Of a stretch of 10,246 nt of DNA, positions 1 to 4,900 are shown piece by piece. The notes under the pieces are model-generated. The model saw only the letters and a list, made by a program, of their open reading frames with translations, was not told the origin of the DNA and did no database searches. This DNA comes from Aquifex sp964425585 (GTDB taxonomy: Bacteria; Aquificota; Aquificia; Aquificales; Aquificaceae): the NCBI GenBank assembly GCA_964425585.1, contig CAYRMG010000044.1, positions 1-10,246 of the forward strand, read 5' to 3'. A program made the position numbers and the translations under genes. Each line of letters opens with the position of its first letter. Position 1 is the stretch's first letter.

Positions 1-503
1 GGGTCTGTATCTATATAAGCACCCCCTATAAGGTCTATACAGTAGGGAATTGCGGGCATTACGGCATCCAAGCACACCTTTATTGATTGGGGTTTTCCCG
101 GAAGGTTAACTATCAGACAGCTTCCCCTTATTCCTGCTGTTTGCCTTGAGAGTATCGCAGTAGGAACCTGTTTAAGTGATACCTGTCTCATAAGTTCCCC
201 GAATCCGGGAAGCATCTTCTCGCATACCGATTCCGTTGCCTCGGGTGTCACGTCCCTCGGAGCGGGCCCCGTTCCCCCGGTCGTGAGAATCAGACTGCAA
301 CCTTTTTGGTCAGCAAGCTCAATTAGCGTTTTTTCTATAAGTTCCCGCTCGTCGGGAATTACACGATACTCTATCTCAAAAGGCGTAATAATTACATCCT
401 TCAGATAATCTATAATAGCCTTTCCGCTTATATCCTCGTAGATACCCTTACTTGCCCTGTCCGAAACCGTCACTACTCCTATAATGGCCTTATTTTCCGC
501 CAT
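1..503 (-). CDS. mogA: Molybdopterin adenylyltransferase MogA (3' end cut by window edge)
   Basis: This enzyme adenylylates molybdopterin in the cytoplasm before molybdate insertion in molybdenum cofactor synthesis. I translated 167 complete codons on the minus strand, from ATG at 503 to the left edge with no stop; only a short C-terminus should be missing, since the family is about 165-180 residues. Visible signatures are SDRASKGIYED (14-24), the MoCF core LTTGGTGPAPRDVTPEA (73-89) with Asp84 in the expected acidic position, and GIRGSCLIVNLPGKP (124-138), the usual substrate-binding loop. The family assignment is strong. MogA is favoured over MoaB because of this overall motif set and length, but the two are close relatives and MoaB remains possible. 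There is no Shine-Dalgarno sequence before the ATG; a TAGAAT hexamer sits seven bases upstream. The gene is divergent from speE with 36 bases between the start codons. Confidence 0.9.
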   Translation of the reverse strand, partial: MAENKAIIGVVTVSDRASKGIYEDISGKAIIDYLKDVIITPFEIEYRVIPDERELIEKTLIELADQKGCSLILTTGGTGPAPRDVTPEATESVCEKMLPGFGELMRQVSLKQVPTAILSRQTAGIRGSCLIVNLPGKPQSIKVCLDAVMPAIPYCIDLIGGAYIDTD

Positions 504-539
504 AAAACTAATTCTAAGACTTTAGTTTAAAATAGAGGT
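504..539. promoter_or_regulatory. Divergent mogA/speE promoter region
   Basis: These 36 bases separate two divergent start codons and must hold, or closely adjoin, both promoters. Toward speE there is TAAAAT at 528-533, six bases before the ATG. Toward mogA there is TAGAAT (516 to 511 on the minus strand), seven bases before the ATG. Neither has a recognisable -35 box at 17 bases. The -10-to-ATG distances imply transcripts starting at or within a base or two of the start codon. The assignment is by eye in AT-rich DNA. Confidence 0.45.
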
Positions 540-1382
540 ATGAGGGATATTGTCTTCATAGAAAGGGACCCATACGCGCCCATCAGACACTGCTATACCG
601 TTTCAAAGATTCTCTACCAGGGAAAGAGCCCATACCAAGAAATACAGGTAATAGAGAGTCCCGAATTCGGAAGAATGCTCATACTTGACGGTGTAGTTCA
701 GCTGGATGAAAAGTATGAGTTCCTGTATCACGAGTATTTAGCCCACGTTCCTTTGCATGCACACCCAAACCCTAAAAACGTTCTCATTATAGGAGGGGGA
801 GACGGAGGAACGCTCAGGGAAGTTTTAAAGCACGAAGTTGTTGAGAGGGCGGTTCTCGTTGATATAGATAAAGAGGTTATAGAGGTATCAAAGAAATACC
901 TTCCTACCCTTTCCGTCGGATTTAGCGACCCCAGGACCATAGTCGTGAACGAAGATGGATATAAATATATACAAGATTACGAGAATGAGTTTGACGTTAT
1001 AATCGTTGATTCAACCGACCCGGTCGGATTTGCCCATGTTCTCACAACGGAGGACTTTTTCAGATATGTATACAAAGCTCTAAAAGAAGACGGGATATTC
1101 GTTGCCCAGACGGAGTCCATACACTACCACCTTGAAATGGTGAGAACCATTCAACAAAGACTTAAAAAGGTTTTCCCGATAGTAGACCTGTATACCTCCG
1201 TAATTCCCATATACGCGGGATACTGGTGGACCTTCTCCATAGCTTCAAAAAAATACCCCGTCCGTTCTCCCGCAAGGGAAGTAAAGGTAAAAACTAAGAT
1301 ATACGACGCTGAGATGCACGAATACGCATTTCTTCCCGAAAGCTTCTACAATAAACTTGTAAACGGTGAATACAAGTATTAA
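540..1382 (+). CDS. speE: Spermidine synthase-type aminopropyltransferase
   Basis: SpeE transfers an aminopropyl group from decarboxylated S-adenosylmethionine to a polyamine acceptor, classically putrescine, in the cytoplasm. The 280-residue protein has the normal family length. It shows an N-terminal beta domain, the nucleotide-binding loop IGGGDGG (84-90), the acidic strand end VDID (107-110), the catalytic segment VDSTDPVG (156-163) and a C-terminal YAGYWW (225-230). The acceptor is uncertain: thermophilic homologues may prefer agmatine or build longer polyamines, and the sequence alone does not decide. The start is forced, because an in-frame TAA lies at 528-530 and ATG 540 is the first possible initiator. 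AGAGGT touches the ATG directly, too close for a normal Shine-Dalgarno interaction, while TAAAAT lies six bases upstream. The gene is followed by the rpsF promoter and leader rather than a recognisable terminator. Confidence 0.93.
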   Translation: MRDIVFIERDPYAPIRHCYTVSKILYQGKSPYQEIQVIESPEFGRMLILDGVVQLDEKYEFLYHEYLAHVPLHAHPNPKNVLIIGGGDGGTLREVLKHEVVERAVLVDIDKEVIEVSKKYLPTLSVGFSDPRTIVVNEDGYKYIQDYENEFDVIIVDSTDPVGFAHVLTTEDFFRYVYKALKEDGIFVAQTESIHYHLEMVRTIQQRLKKVFPIVDLYTSVIPIYAGYWWTFSIASKKYPVRSPAREVKVKTKIYDAEMHEYAFLPESFYNKLVNGEYKY

Positions 1383-1385
1383 AAT
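1357..1385 (+). promoter_or_regulatory. Candidate promoter of the rpsF-ssb-rpsR operon
   Basis: TTGTAA at 1357-1362 matches TTGACA at four of six bases. It is followed after exactly 17 bases by TAAAAT at 1380-1385, five of six to TATAAT. The -10 overlaps the speE stop codon. A start near 1392 would give an rpsF leader of about 57 bases carrying both hairpins described below. A second TAAAAT at 1385-1390 is an alternative. This is the best-spaced -35/-10 pair I found in the window. Confidence 0.45.
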
Positions 1386-1403
1386 AAAATTTTTAGCCTC
1401 GTT

Positions 1404-1442
1404 TCCCCGCCGTGCGGGGAGACCCTAAAAGGTCCGGGAGGT
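1404..1442 (+). promoter_or_regulatory. Structured rpsF leader, candidate S6:S18-binding autoregulatory element
   Basis: Two adjacent hairpins precede rpsF. TCCCCGC (1404-1410) pairs over seven bases with GCGGGGA (1414-1420) around a three-base CGT loop. GACC (1421-1424) pairs with GGTC (1431-1434) around CTAAAA. CGGGAGG, which contains the ribosome binding site, follows at once (1435-1441). An alternative fold pairs an upstream CCCG with CGGG at 1435-1438, leaving CCG in a bulge and masking part of the ribosome binding site. Many bacteria carry an rpsF leader bound by S6:S18 through a bulged CCG; position and CCG content fit, but I have not matched the full consensus. The first hairpin lacks a following U-run, so it is not a good intrinsic terminator for speE. 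Confidence 0.42.
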
Positions 1443-1448
1443 GTGCGT

Positions 1449-1790
1449 ATGCCGAGATTGAGGCATTACAAGACTTTAAGGTATTACGAGACCGTATTTG
1501 CTTTAAAGCCTACCCTTTCCGAGGAGGAGATGAAGAAGAAGTTTGAGCAGGTAAAGGAATTTATAAAACAAAAGGGCGGTGAGATTCTTCACGAAGAAGA
1601 TTGGGGAATGAAAACACTGGCATATCCTATTCAGAAGTTCAACAATGCGAGGTATTTCCTCCTTCAGTTTAAAACCGAAAACCCTCAGCTTCCCAACGAG
1701 CTTGATTTCCAACTAAAGATTGACGAAGATGTGATAAGGTGGTTAAATTTCCAAATTAAGGAAAGTGAAGTAAGAGGAAATGCTAAATAA
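1449..1790 (+). CDS. rpsF: 30S ribosomal protein S6
   Basis: S6 binds the central domain of 16S rRNA as a heterodimer with S18, encoded two genes downstream. The 113-residue protein has the typical S6 pattern: RHYKTLRYYETVFALKP (4-20) as the first strand, an acidic first helix, the conserved core WGMKTLAYPIQKFNNARYF near the middle, and DEDVIRWL near the end. I chose ATG 1449 because GGAGG at 1437-1441 lies seven bases upstream. An in-frame GTG at 1443 would sit one base after that site and add only Met-Arg. The last four codons overlap the start of ssb by 11 bases. A structured leader upstream suggests autoregulation by the S6:S18 complex. Confidence 0.96.
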   Translation: MPRLRHYKTLRYYETVFALKPTLSEEEMKKKFEQVKEFIKQKGGEILHEEDWGMKTLAYPIQKFNNARYFLLQFKTENPQLPNELDFQLKIDEDVIRWLNFQIKESEVRGNAK

Positions 1791-2220
1791 GGTTTTGCTG
1801 ATAGGAAGACTTACAAACGATCCCGTTCTCACTTATCTTCCGAGCGGAACCCCTGTTGCGGAGTTCACCGTAGCTTACAACAGAAGGTTTAAAGTAAACG
1901 AGGAGTGGAAGGAGGAAACTCACTTTTTTGACGTCAAGGCCTACGGTAAACCCGCGGAAGATTTTACAACAAGACTCTCAAAAGGTTACTTGGTTCTCGT
2001 TGAAGGAAGGCTTGTTCAGGATAGGTGGGAAAGGGAAGGAAAAAAGTTTTCAAAAGTCAGGATTATGGCGGAAAGCGTTAAGATTATAAGTAAACCGAAA
2101 GGTGCAGAGGAAGAGGTTATTTCTGAAGAGGAAGAAACAACTAAAAGCATTGAAGAGGAGATAAAGAAAACTATGGAAGAAGAAACCCCCTTTGATGAAA
2201 ATGACGAAATTCCCTTTTAA
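1780..2220 (+). CDS. ssb: Single-stranded DNA-binding protein
   Basis: SSB coats single-stranded DNA during replication, repair and recombination and recruits partner proteins through its C-terminal tip. The 146-residue protein begins MLNKVLLIGRLTNDP, the usual start of the OB fold, which runs to about residue 105 and includes NRRFKVNEEWKEETHFFDV and GYLVLVEGRL. A low-complexity Glu-rich linker leads to the tip DENDEIPF, a good version of the partner-binding DDDIPF tail. The ATG overlaps the end of rpsF by 11 bases. GAGG at 1774-1777 leaves only two bases of spacing, so translation is probably coupled to rpsF. The rpsF-ssb-rpsR order is widely conserved in bacteria. Confidence 0.96.
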   Translation: MLNKVLLIGRLTNDPVLTYLPSGTPVAEFTVAYNRRFKVNEEWKEETHFFDVKAYGKPAEDFTTRLSKGYLVLVEGRLVQDRWEREGKKFSKVRIMAESVKIISKPKGAEEEVISEEEETTKSIEEEIKKTMEEETPFDENDEIPF

Positions 2221-2235
2221 TATGGAGGTGTAAGT

Positions 2236-2454
2236 ATGGTAGTAAGAGCGGCTAAAAAAAAGGTTTGTATCTACTGTGAAGAAAAAAGGGAGCCTGACTA
2301 TAAAAACTACGAAGAGCTCAGAAACTTTATGACCGAAAGGGGAAGGATAAAGGGAAGAAAGCAAACGGGGCTTTGTGCTAAACATCAAAGGAGATTAGCG
2401 GTTCAGATAAAAAGAGCGAGACAGCTCGGACTTCTCCCCTACGTTGTTTACTAA
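2236..2454 (+). CDS. rpsR: 30S ribosomal protein S18, zinc-ribbon form
   Basis: S18 joins S6 on the platform of the small subunit. The 72-residue protein has the S18 core with ELRNFMTERGRIKGRKQTGLC and a C-terminal basic helix (KHQRRLAVQIKRARQLGLLPY). It retains four candidate zinc ligands: Cys11, Cys14, Cys47 and His50, in CxxC and CxxH pairs. This is the metal-binding variant of S18; many bacteria have lost these residues. GGAGG at 2224-2228 lies seven bases before the ATG. The gene starts 15 bases after ssb. rplI, a common next gene in this operon, is absent; tandem tatA genes follow. Confidence 0.96.
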   Translation: MVVRAAKKKVCIYCEEKREPDYKNYEELRNFMTERGRIKGRKQTGLCAKHQRRLAVQIKRARQLGLLPYVVY

Positions 2455-2465
2455 CTTGCTTTTTC

Positions 2466-2500
2466 CCCTCCTTCGTCTTAAATTAATCCCGTAAGGAGGG
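2466..2500 (+). promoter_or_regulatory. Inverted repeat that would mask the tatA1 ribosome binding site
   Basis: CCCTCCTT (2466-2473) is perfectly complementary over eight bases to AAGGAGGG (2493-2500), the ribosome binding site of tatA1, across a 19-base loop. In readthrough RNA from rpsR this hairpin would hide the site. A TTAAAT hexamer inside the loop (2478-2483) could be a -10 element. A transcript starting near 2490 would lack the 5' arm and leave the site free. There is no U-run after the stem, so it is not a typical intrinsic terminator. The complementarity is seen; the regulatory role is inferred. Confidence 0.45.
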
Positions 2501-2504
2501 TATT

Positions 2505-2681
2505 ATGCATTTCCCTTTACCTTGGCAGTTAATACTCATACTCCTCGTTATACTTATTTTGTTCGGAGCAAGTAAGCTTCCGGAAGTCGGAAAGGGTCTC
2601 GGGGAGGGCATAAGAAACTTCAAGAAAGCTTTATCGGGCGAAGAAGAACAGGAAAAGAAAATTAAGAAGGAGGGTGAATAG
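2505..2681 (+). CDS. tatA: Sec-independent translocase subunit TatA, short copy (TatA1)
   Basis: TatA forms the size-adaptable membrane component of the twin-arginine pathway, which exports folded proteins using TatC (not in this window). The gene encodes only 58 residues, below common gene-finder cut-offs. Residues 7-20 form the short membrane helix with polar Gln8 at the expected position. LFG at 19-21 is the conserved hinge, and LPEVGKGLGEGIRNFKKAL (25-43) is the amphipathic helix. A short charged tail follows. AAGGAGGG at 2493-2500 is a strong ribosome binding site five bases from the ATG (counting from GGAGG). The stop codon TAG is immediately followed by the ATG of the second tatA. The two copies share 17 identical bases encoding the amphipathic helix, so they arose by duplication. 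Confidence 0.93.
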   Translation: MHFPLPWQLILILLVILILFGASKLPEVGKGLGEGIRNFKKALSGEEEQEKKIKKEGE

Positions 2682-2909
2682 ATGCTTCCCGGCGGTATAT
2701 CCATGACCGAGCTTATAGTTATTCTTGCGATTATACTTCTGCTTTTCGGAGCGGGAAGGCTTCCCGAGGCTGGAAGAGCACTCGGAGAGGGAATAAGAAA
2801 CTTCAAGAAGGCACTTTCCGGGGAAACGGAAAGCATTAAAGAGGTAAAGGCGGAAGACTTAAAAGAGGAAAAGGAAAAGAAGGAGGAAAAGGAAGAGGTT
2901 AAAGCTTAA
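2682..2909 (+). CDS. tatA: Sec-independent translocase subunit TatA, long copy (TatA2)
   Basis: This is the second TatA-family subunit, 75 residues. Its membrane helix (about 10-23) is followed by the FGAGRLPEAG hinge and the amphipathic helix through FKKAL, then a tail of mostly Lys and Glu. The polar residue leading the membrane helix is Glu10, where the neighbour has Gln8; Glu at this place is common in TatB, so a TatB-like role is conceivable. ATG 2682 is preferred over in-frame ATG 2703 because GGAGG at 2669-2673 lies eight bases upstream. It begins directly after the tatA1 stop, implying coupled translation. Its stop codon overlaps the stop of convergent trmB by four bases, leaving no room for a terminator between them. 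Confidence 0.93.
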   Translation: MLPGGISMTELIVILAIILLLFGAGRLPEAGRALGEGIRNFKKALSGETESIKEVKAEDLKEEKEKKEEKEEVKA

Positions 2910-3805
2910 AGGGAGTTCACAAGTTCCGCTATCTTCTCTATAGCCTTTTGTAAATTTCTCGTTCTCAATACTTCACTGAAGGGTGAAACATCAATAACAA
3001 ACTCATCACCCTTTTTCTTCAGCTGGATAAAAAACTTTTGATAATATCCCCTTTCGGAAAGAAGAGATTCAAGAAGATAACTTCCGTCCCTTTCCCAGAG
3101 TTTGAAGGTTTTGAAGTAAACCTCATCGCTTAGCTTAAATTCCTTATTTTCAAAAATATCACCCTTCAACACCTTTGCTTTCACCTTTACGGGGAACAAT
3201 TTTTCCACCTCCTCAATAGTCGGGTGAGGAACTTCCTTAGGTTTACTCACTTTTCGTAAAATAAGCCTGTATAAAGTCCGTCCCATGGAAAGCCACTTCT
3301 CCTCGTATTTGGTAAGGGGTTCTTTCACGTCAAGAATACCCTCATCTATCTCAAAGCATTTCAGAAGCTTTGCGGTTTCTATAGTGAACTCTATGAAGTC
3401 CCTGTTATCGGAGCGTATCCTTATCTCTCCCTCAGTTCTTAATCTTTTTGCAAAGATGTAAAGCCTTTCGGGTGTTGTAAGTCTTCTTTTGTGATGCCTC
3501 TTTTTGAACCACGGGTCGGGATAATTCATATATATGTTTTGAACCTGTTCGTCTTCAAAAAGGAGAAAAAATCCCCAGTAAGCGTCTATACGTGTGCAGT
3601 AAACGTTTTTTAGATTTTCCCTTTCTACCCTTCTTAAGAGCTTATCAACGGATATTTGTGAAAGTTCTATACCCAGAAAATTTTTTTTCGGGTTTTCCTT
3701 TGCAAGTTTAACTATAAAGTCCCCCCTTCCGAAGCCTATCTCAACCTCAAGGTTCGGAATTTTGAGGGGCTTCTTTATTCTCTTGTAGTTAATGTAGCAA
3801 TGCAT
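2906..3805 (-). CDS. trmB: tRNA (guanine-N7-)-methyltransferase TrmB with C-terminal extension
   Basis: TrmB makes m7G46 in the variable loop of tRNA using S-adenosylmethionine. The catalytic part covers about residues 1-190: the cofactor loop EIGFGRGDF (22-30), acidic IELS (46-49), the family signature NYPDPWFKKRHHKRRL (94-109) and TKYEEKW (165-171). At 299 residues it is much longer than the usual 210-240. Residues from about 195 onward are an extra basic domain. Such an extension is established for thermophilic TrmB, including the Aquifex enzyme, where it stabilises the dimer and improves fidelity. The ATG at 3805 has no Shine-Dalgarno sequence; TATACT lies eight bases upstream, suggesting a leaderless mRNA. 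It is divergent from the JAMM gene (19 bases apart) and convergent with tatA2 (four-base overlap). Confidence 0.95.
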   Translation of the reverse strand: MHCYINYKRIKKPLKIPNLEVEIGFGRGDFIVKLAKENPKKNFLGIELSQISVDKLLRRVERENLKNVYCTRIDAYWGFFLLFEDEQVQNIYMNYPDPWFKKRHHKRRLTTPERLYIFAKRLRTEGEIRIRSDNRDFIEFTIETAKLLKCFEIDEGILDVKEPLTKYEEKWLSMGRTLYRLILRKVSKPKEVPHPTIEEVEKLFPVKVKAKVLKGDIFENKEFKLSDEVYFKTFKLWERDGSYLLESLLSERGYYQKFFIQLKKKGDEFVIDVSPFSEVLRTRNLQKAIEKIAELVNSL

Positions 3806-3824
3806 ATTAGTTTAGTATAAAAGT
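3806..3824. promoter_or_regulatory. 19-bp divergent start region between trmB and the JAMM gene
   Basis: Only 19 bases separate the two divergent ATG codons, and neither side has a ribosome binding site. TATACT (3819 to 3814 on the minus strand) is eight bases before the trmB ATG. The overlapping plus-strand TAGTAT (3813-3818) is six bases before the JAMM ATG; TATAAA at 3816-3821 is an alternative. Any -35 contacts must lie inside the opposite coding region. The layout implies two mutually exclusive promoters with leaderless products. Confidence 0.45.
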
Positions 3825-4250
3825 ATGCTTGTGATAAAAAGAGAGGTTCTGGAAAAAATAAGGACTCAGGCGGAAAGGGATTATCCATACGAGACGTGCG
3901 GTCTTCTTCTCGGAAAAACGGAGGAAGGTAAAAGAATAGCCCTTGAGGCTTTTGAAACACCGAACGCAAACCCGGACAGGAAGCACGATAGATACGAAAT
4001 ATCTCCGAAAGACTACCTGAGGGCGGAAGATTATGCCATGTCAAAAGGGCTTGAGATAATAGGGGTTTACCATTCTCACCCTGACCATCCCGACAGACCC
4101 TCTGAATTTGACAGACAGAGAGCTTTTCCCGACCTTTCTTACATAATCCTATCGGTTCAGAAGGGAAAGGTAGCCTCATACAGAAGCTGGGAGTTAATAG
4201 GTGATAAATTTGAAGAGGAGAAGATAGAGGTAATAGACCGATGGGAATAA
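3825..4250 (+). CDS. JAMM/MPN+ zinc metallopeptidase (Mec/Mov34-like)
   Basis: This is a stand-alone cytoplasmic JAMM-domain protein of 141 residues. All catalytic residues are present: Glu23 in YETCGLLLG (22-30), and His83, His85, Ser93 and Asp96 in the H-x-H-x7-S-x2-D motif. Bacterial relatives include peptidases that cut after the Gly-Gly tail of ubiquitin-like sulfur carriers such as CysO, ThiS or MoaD, releasing cysteine or carrier. Here the substrate is unknown, because no carrier gene adjoins. It fills the domain almost completely, with no extra domains. ATG 3825 fits the family N-terminus; in-frame GTG 3831 is an alternative. There is no Shine-Dalgarno sequence, and a -10-like hexamer lies six bases upstream. 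It overlaps the UDG gene by 10 bases, so the two are probably translated together, without an obvious functional link. Confidence 0.88.
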   Translation: MLVIKREVLEKIRTQAERDYPYETCGLLLGKTEEGKRIALEAFETPNANPDRKHDRYEISPKDYLRAEDYAMSKGLEIIGVYHSHPDHPDRPSEFDRQRAFPDLSYIILSVQKGKVASYRSWELIGDKFEEEKIEVIDRWE

Positions 4251-4900
4251 AAGAAACTTTAAAAGCGCTTGAGCAAATAGGCATAGGGGAGATATATGTA
4301 ATGAATGAGTTGAAAAGTAAAGGGGAGGAAAACAGGGAAGAAATACTGAGAAAGCTTTACGAAGAGTGGAAGGATTGTAAAAAATGCGACCTTCACAAAT
4401 CAAGGACTCAAGTTGTTCCCGGAGACGGAAATCCCTATTCTCGGGTAATGTTTGTGGGTGAAGCTCCCGGAGAGGAAGAAGACAGACAGGGGAAACCCTT
4501 CGTCGGAAGGGCGGGACAACTTCTCAACAAGCTCATAAGGGATGTCTTAGGTTTAAATAGAGAAGATGTCTATATAACTAACGTGTGTAAATGCAGGCCT
4601 CCGAACAACCGAAAGCCAACACCTCTGGAGATGAGAGCGTGTTTTCCCTACTTAAAGAAGGAGATTGAGGTTATAAAACCAAAGGTTATATGCTGTCTGG
4701 GGGCAACGGCGGGAGAGGGTATTCTCGGAAAGACGCTAAAAATTACCAAGGTAAGAGGACAAATCTTTCTTTACCCGTTCAATCCGAAAATAAAAGTCTT
4801 CTTAACCTATCATCCCGCCTATGTTCTCAGAAACCCGAAGGAAGAGGGAACTCTAATTAAGGACTTTCAAAAGCTCAAAGAGCTCATTTCTCAACAATAG
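4241..4900 (+). CDS. udg: Family 4 uracil-DNA glycosylase with 4Fe-4S cluster
   Basis: This enzyme removes uracil from DNA, the main product of heat-driven cytosine deamination, and starts base excision repair. The 219-residue protein has motif GEAPG (73-77) with the family 4 Glu74, the extended loop RQGKPFVGRAG (82-92) and the catalytic-side HPAY (191-194). Cys46, Cys49, Cys118 and Cys134 have the spacing expected for the iron-sulfur cluster; Cys116 is an extra neighbour. ATG 4241 overlaps the JAMM gene by 10 bases and has GAGG at 4227-4230. An alternative ATG at 4301 (residue 21) has GGGGAG nine bases upstream, so a shorter form is possible. The N-terminal ALEQIGIGEIYV segment resembles extensions in other family members, so I keep the longer form. 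The 3' end overlaps the convergent SurA-like gene by 17 bases. Confidence 0.94.
   Translation: MGIKETLKALEQIGIGEIYVMNELKSKGEENREEILRKLYEEWKDCKKCDLHKSRTQVVPGDGNPYSRVMFVGEAPGEEEDRQGKPFVGRAGQLLNKLIRDVLGLNREDVYITNVCKCRPPNNRKPTPLEMRACFPYLKKEIEVIKPKVICCLGATAGEGILGKTLKITKVRGQIFLYPFNPKIKVFLTYHPAYVLRNPKEEGTLIKDFQKLKELISQQ

Noticed and set aside
1404..1420. GC-rich hairpin after speE as an intrinsic terminator
   Set aside because: The stem is good, but it is followed by GACCCTAAAA with no T-run, and it lies downstream of a plausible rpsF promoter. A leader role fits better.
1443..1448. GTG start for rpsF two codons upstream
   Set aside because: It lies one base after GGAGG, while ATG 1449 has normal spacing and gives the usual S6 N-terminus.
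2050..2388. 112-codon open frame on the minus strand across ssb and rpsR
   Set aside because: It is antisense to two certain genes, has a low-complexity Phe/Ser-rich translation and crosses a gene boundary. It is a shadow of the Glu/Lys-rich coding strand.
2483..2836. 117-codon minus-strand open frame over the tatA pair
   Set aside because: It contains an internal near-repeat (AFLKFLxPSP twice) that simply mirrors the tatA duplication. No independent coding signal is seen.
3775..4284. 169-codon minus-strand open frame over the JAMM gene
   Set aside because: It is antisense to a gene with a full catalytic motif, is rich in Ser, Pro and Phe and has no recognisable domain.
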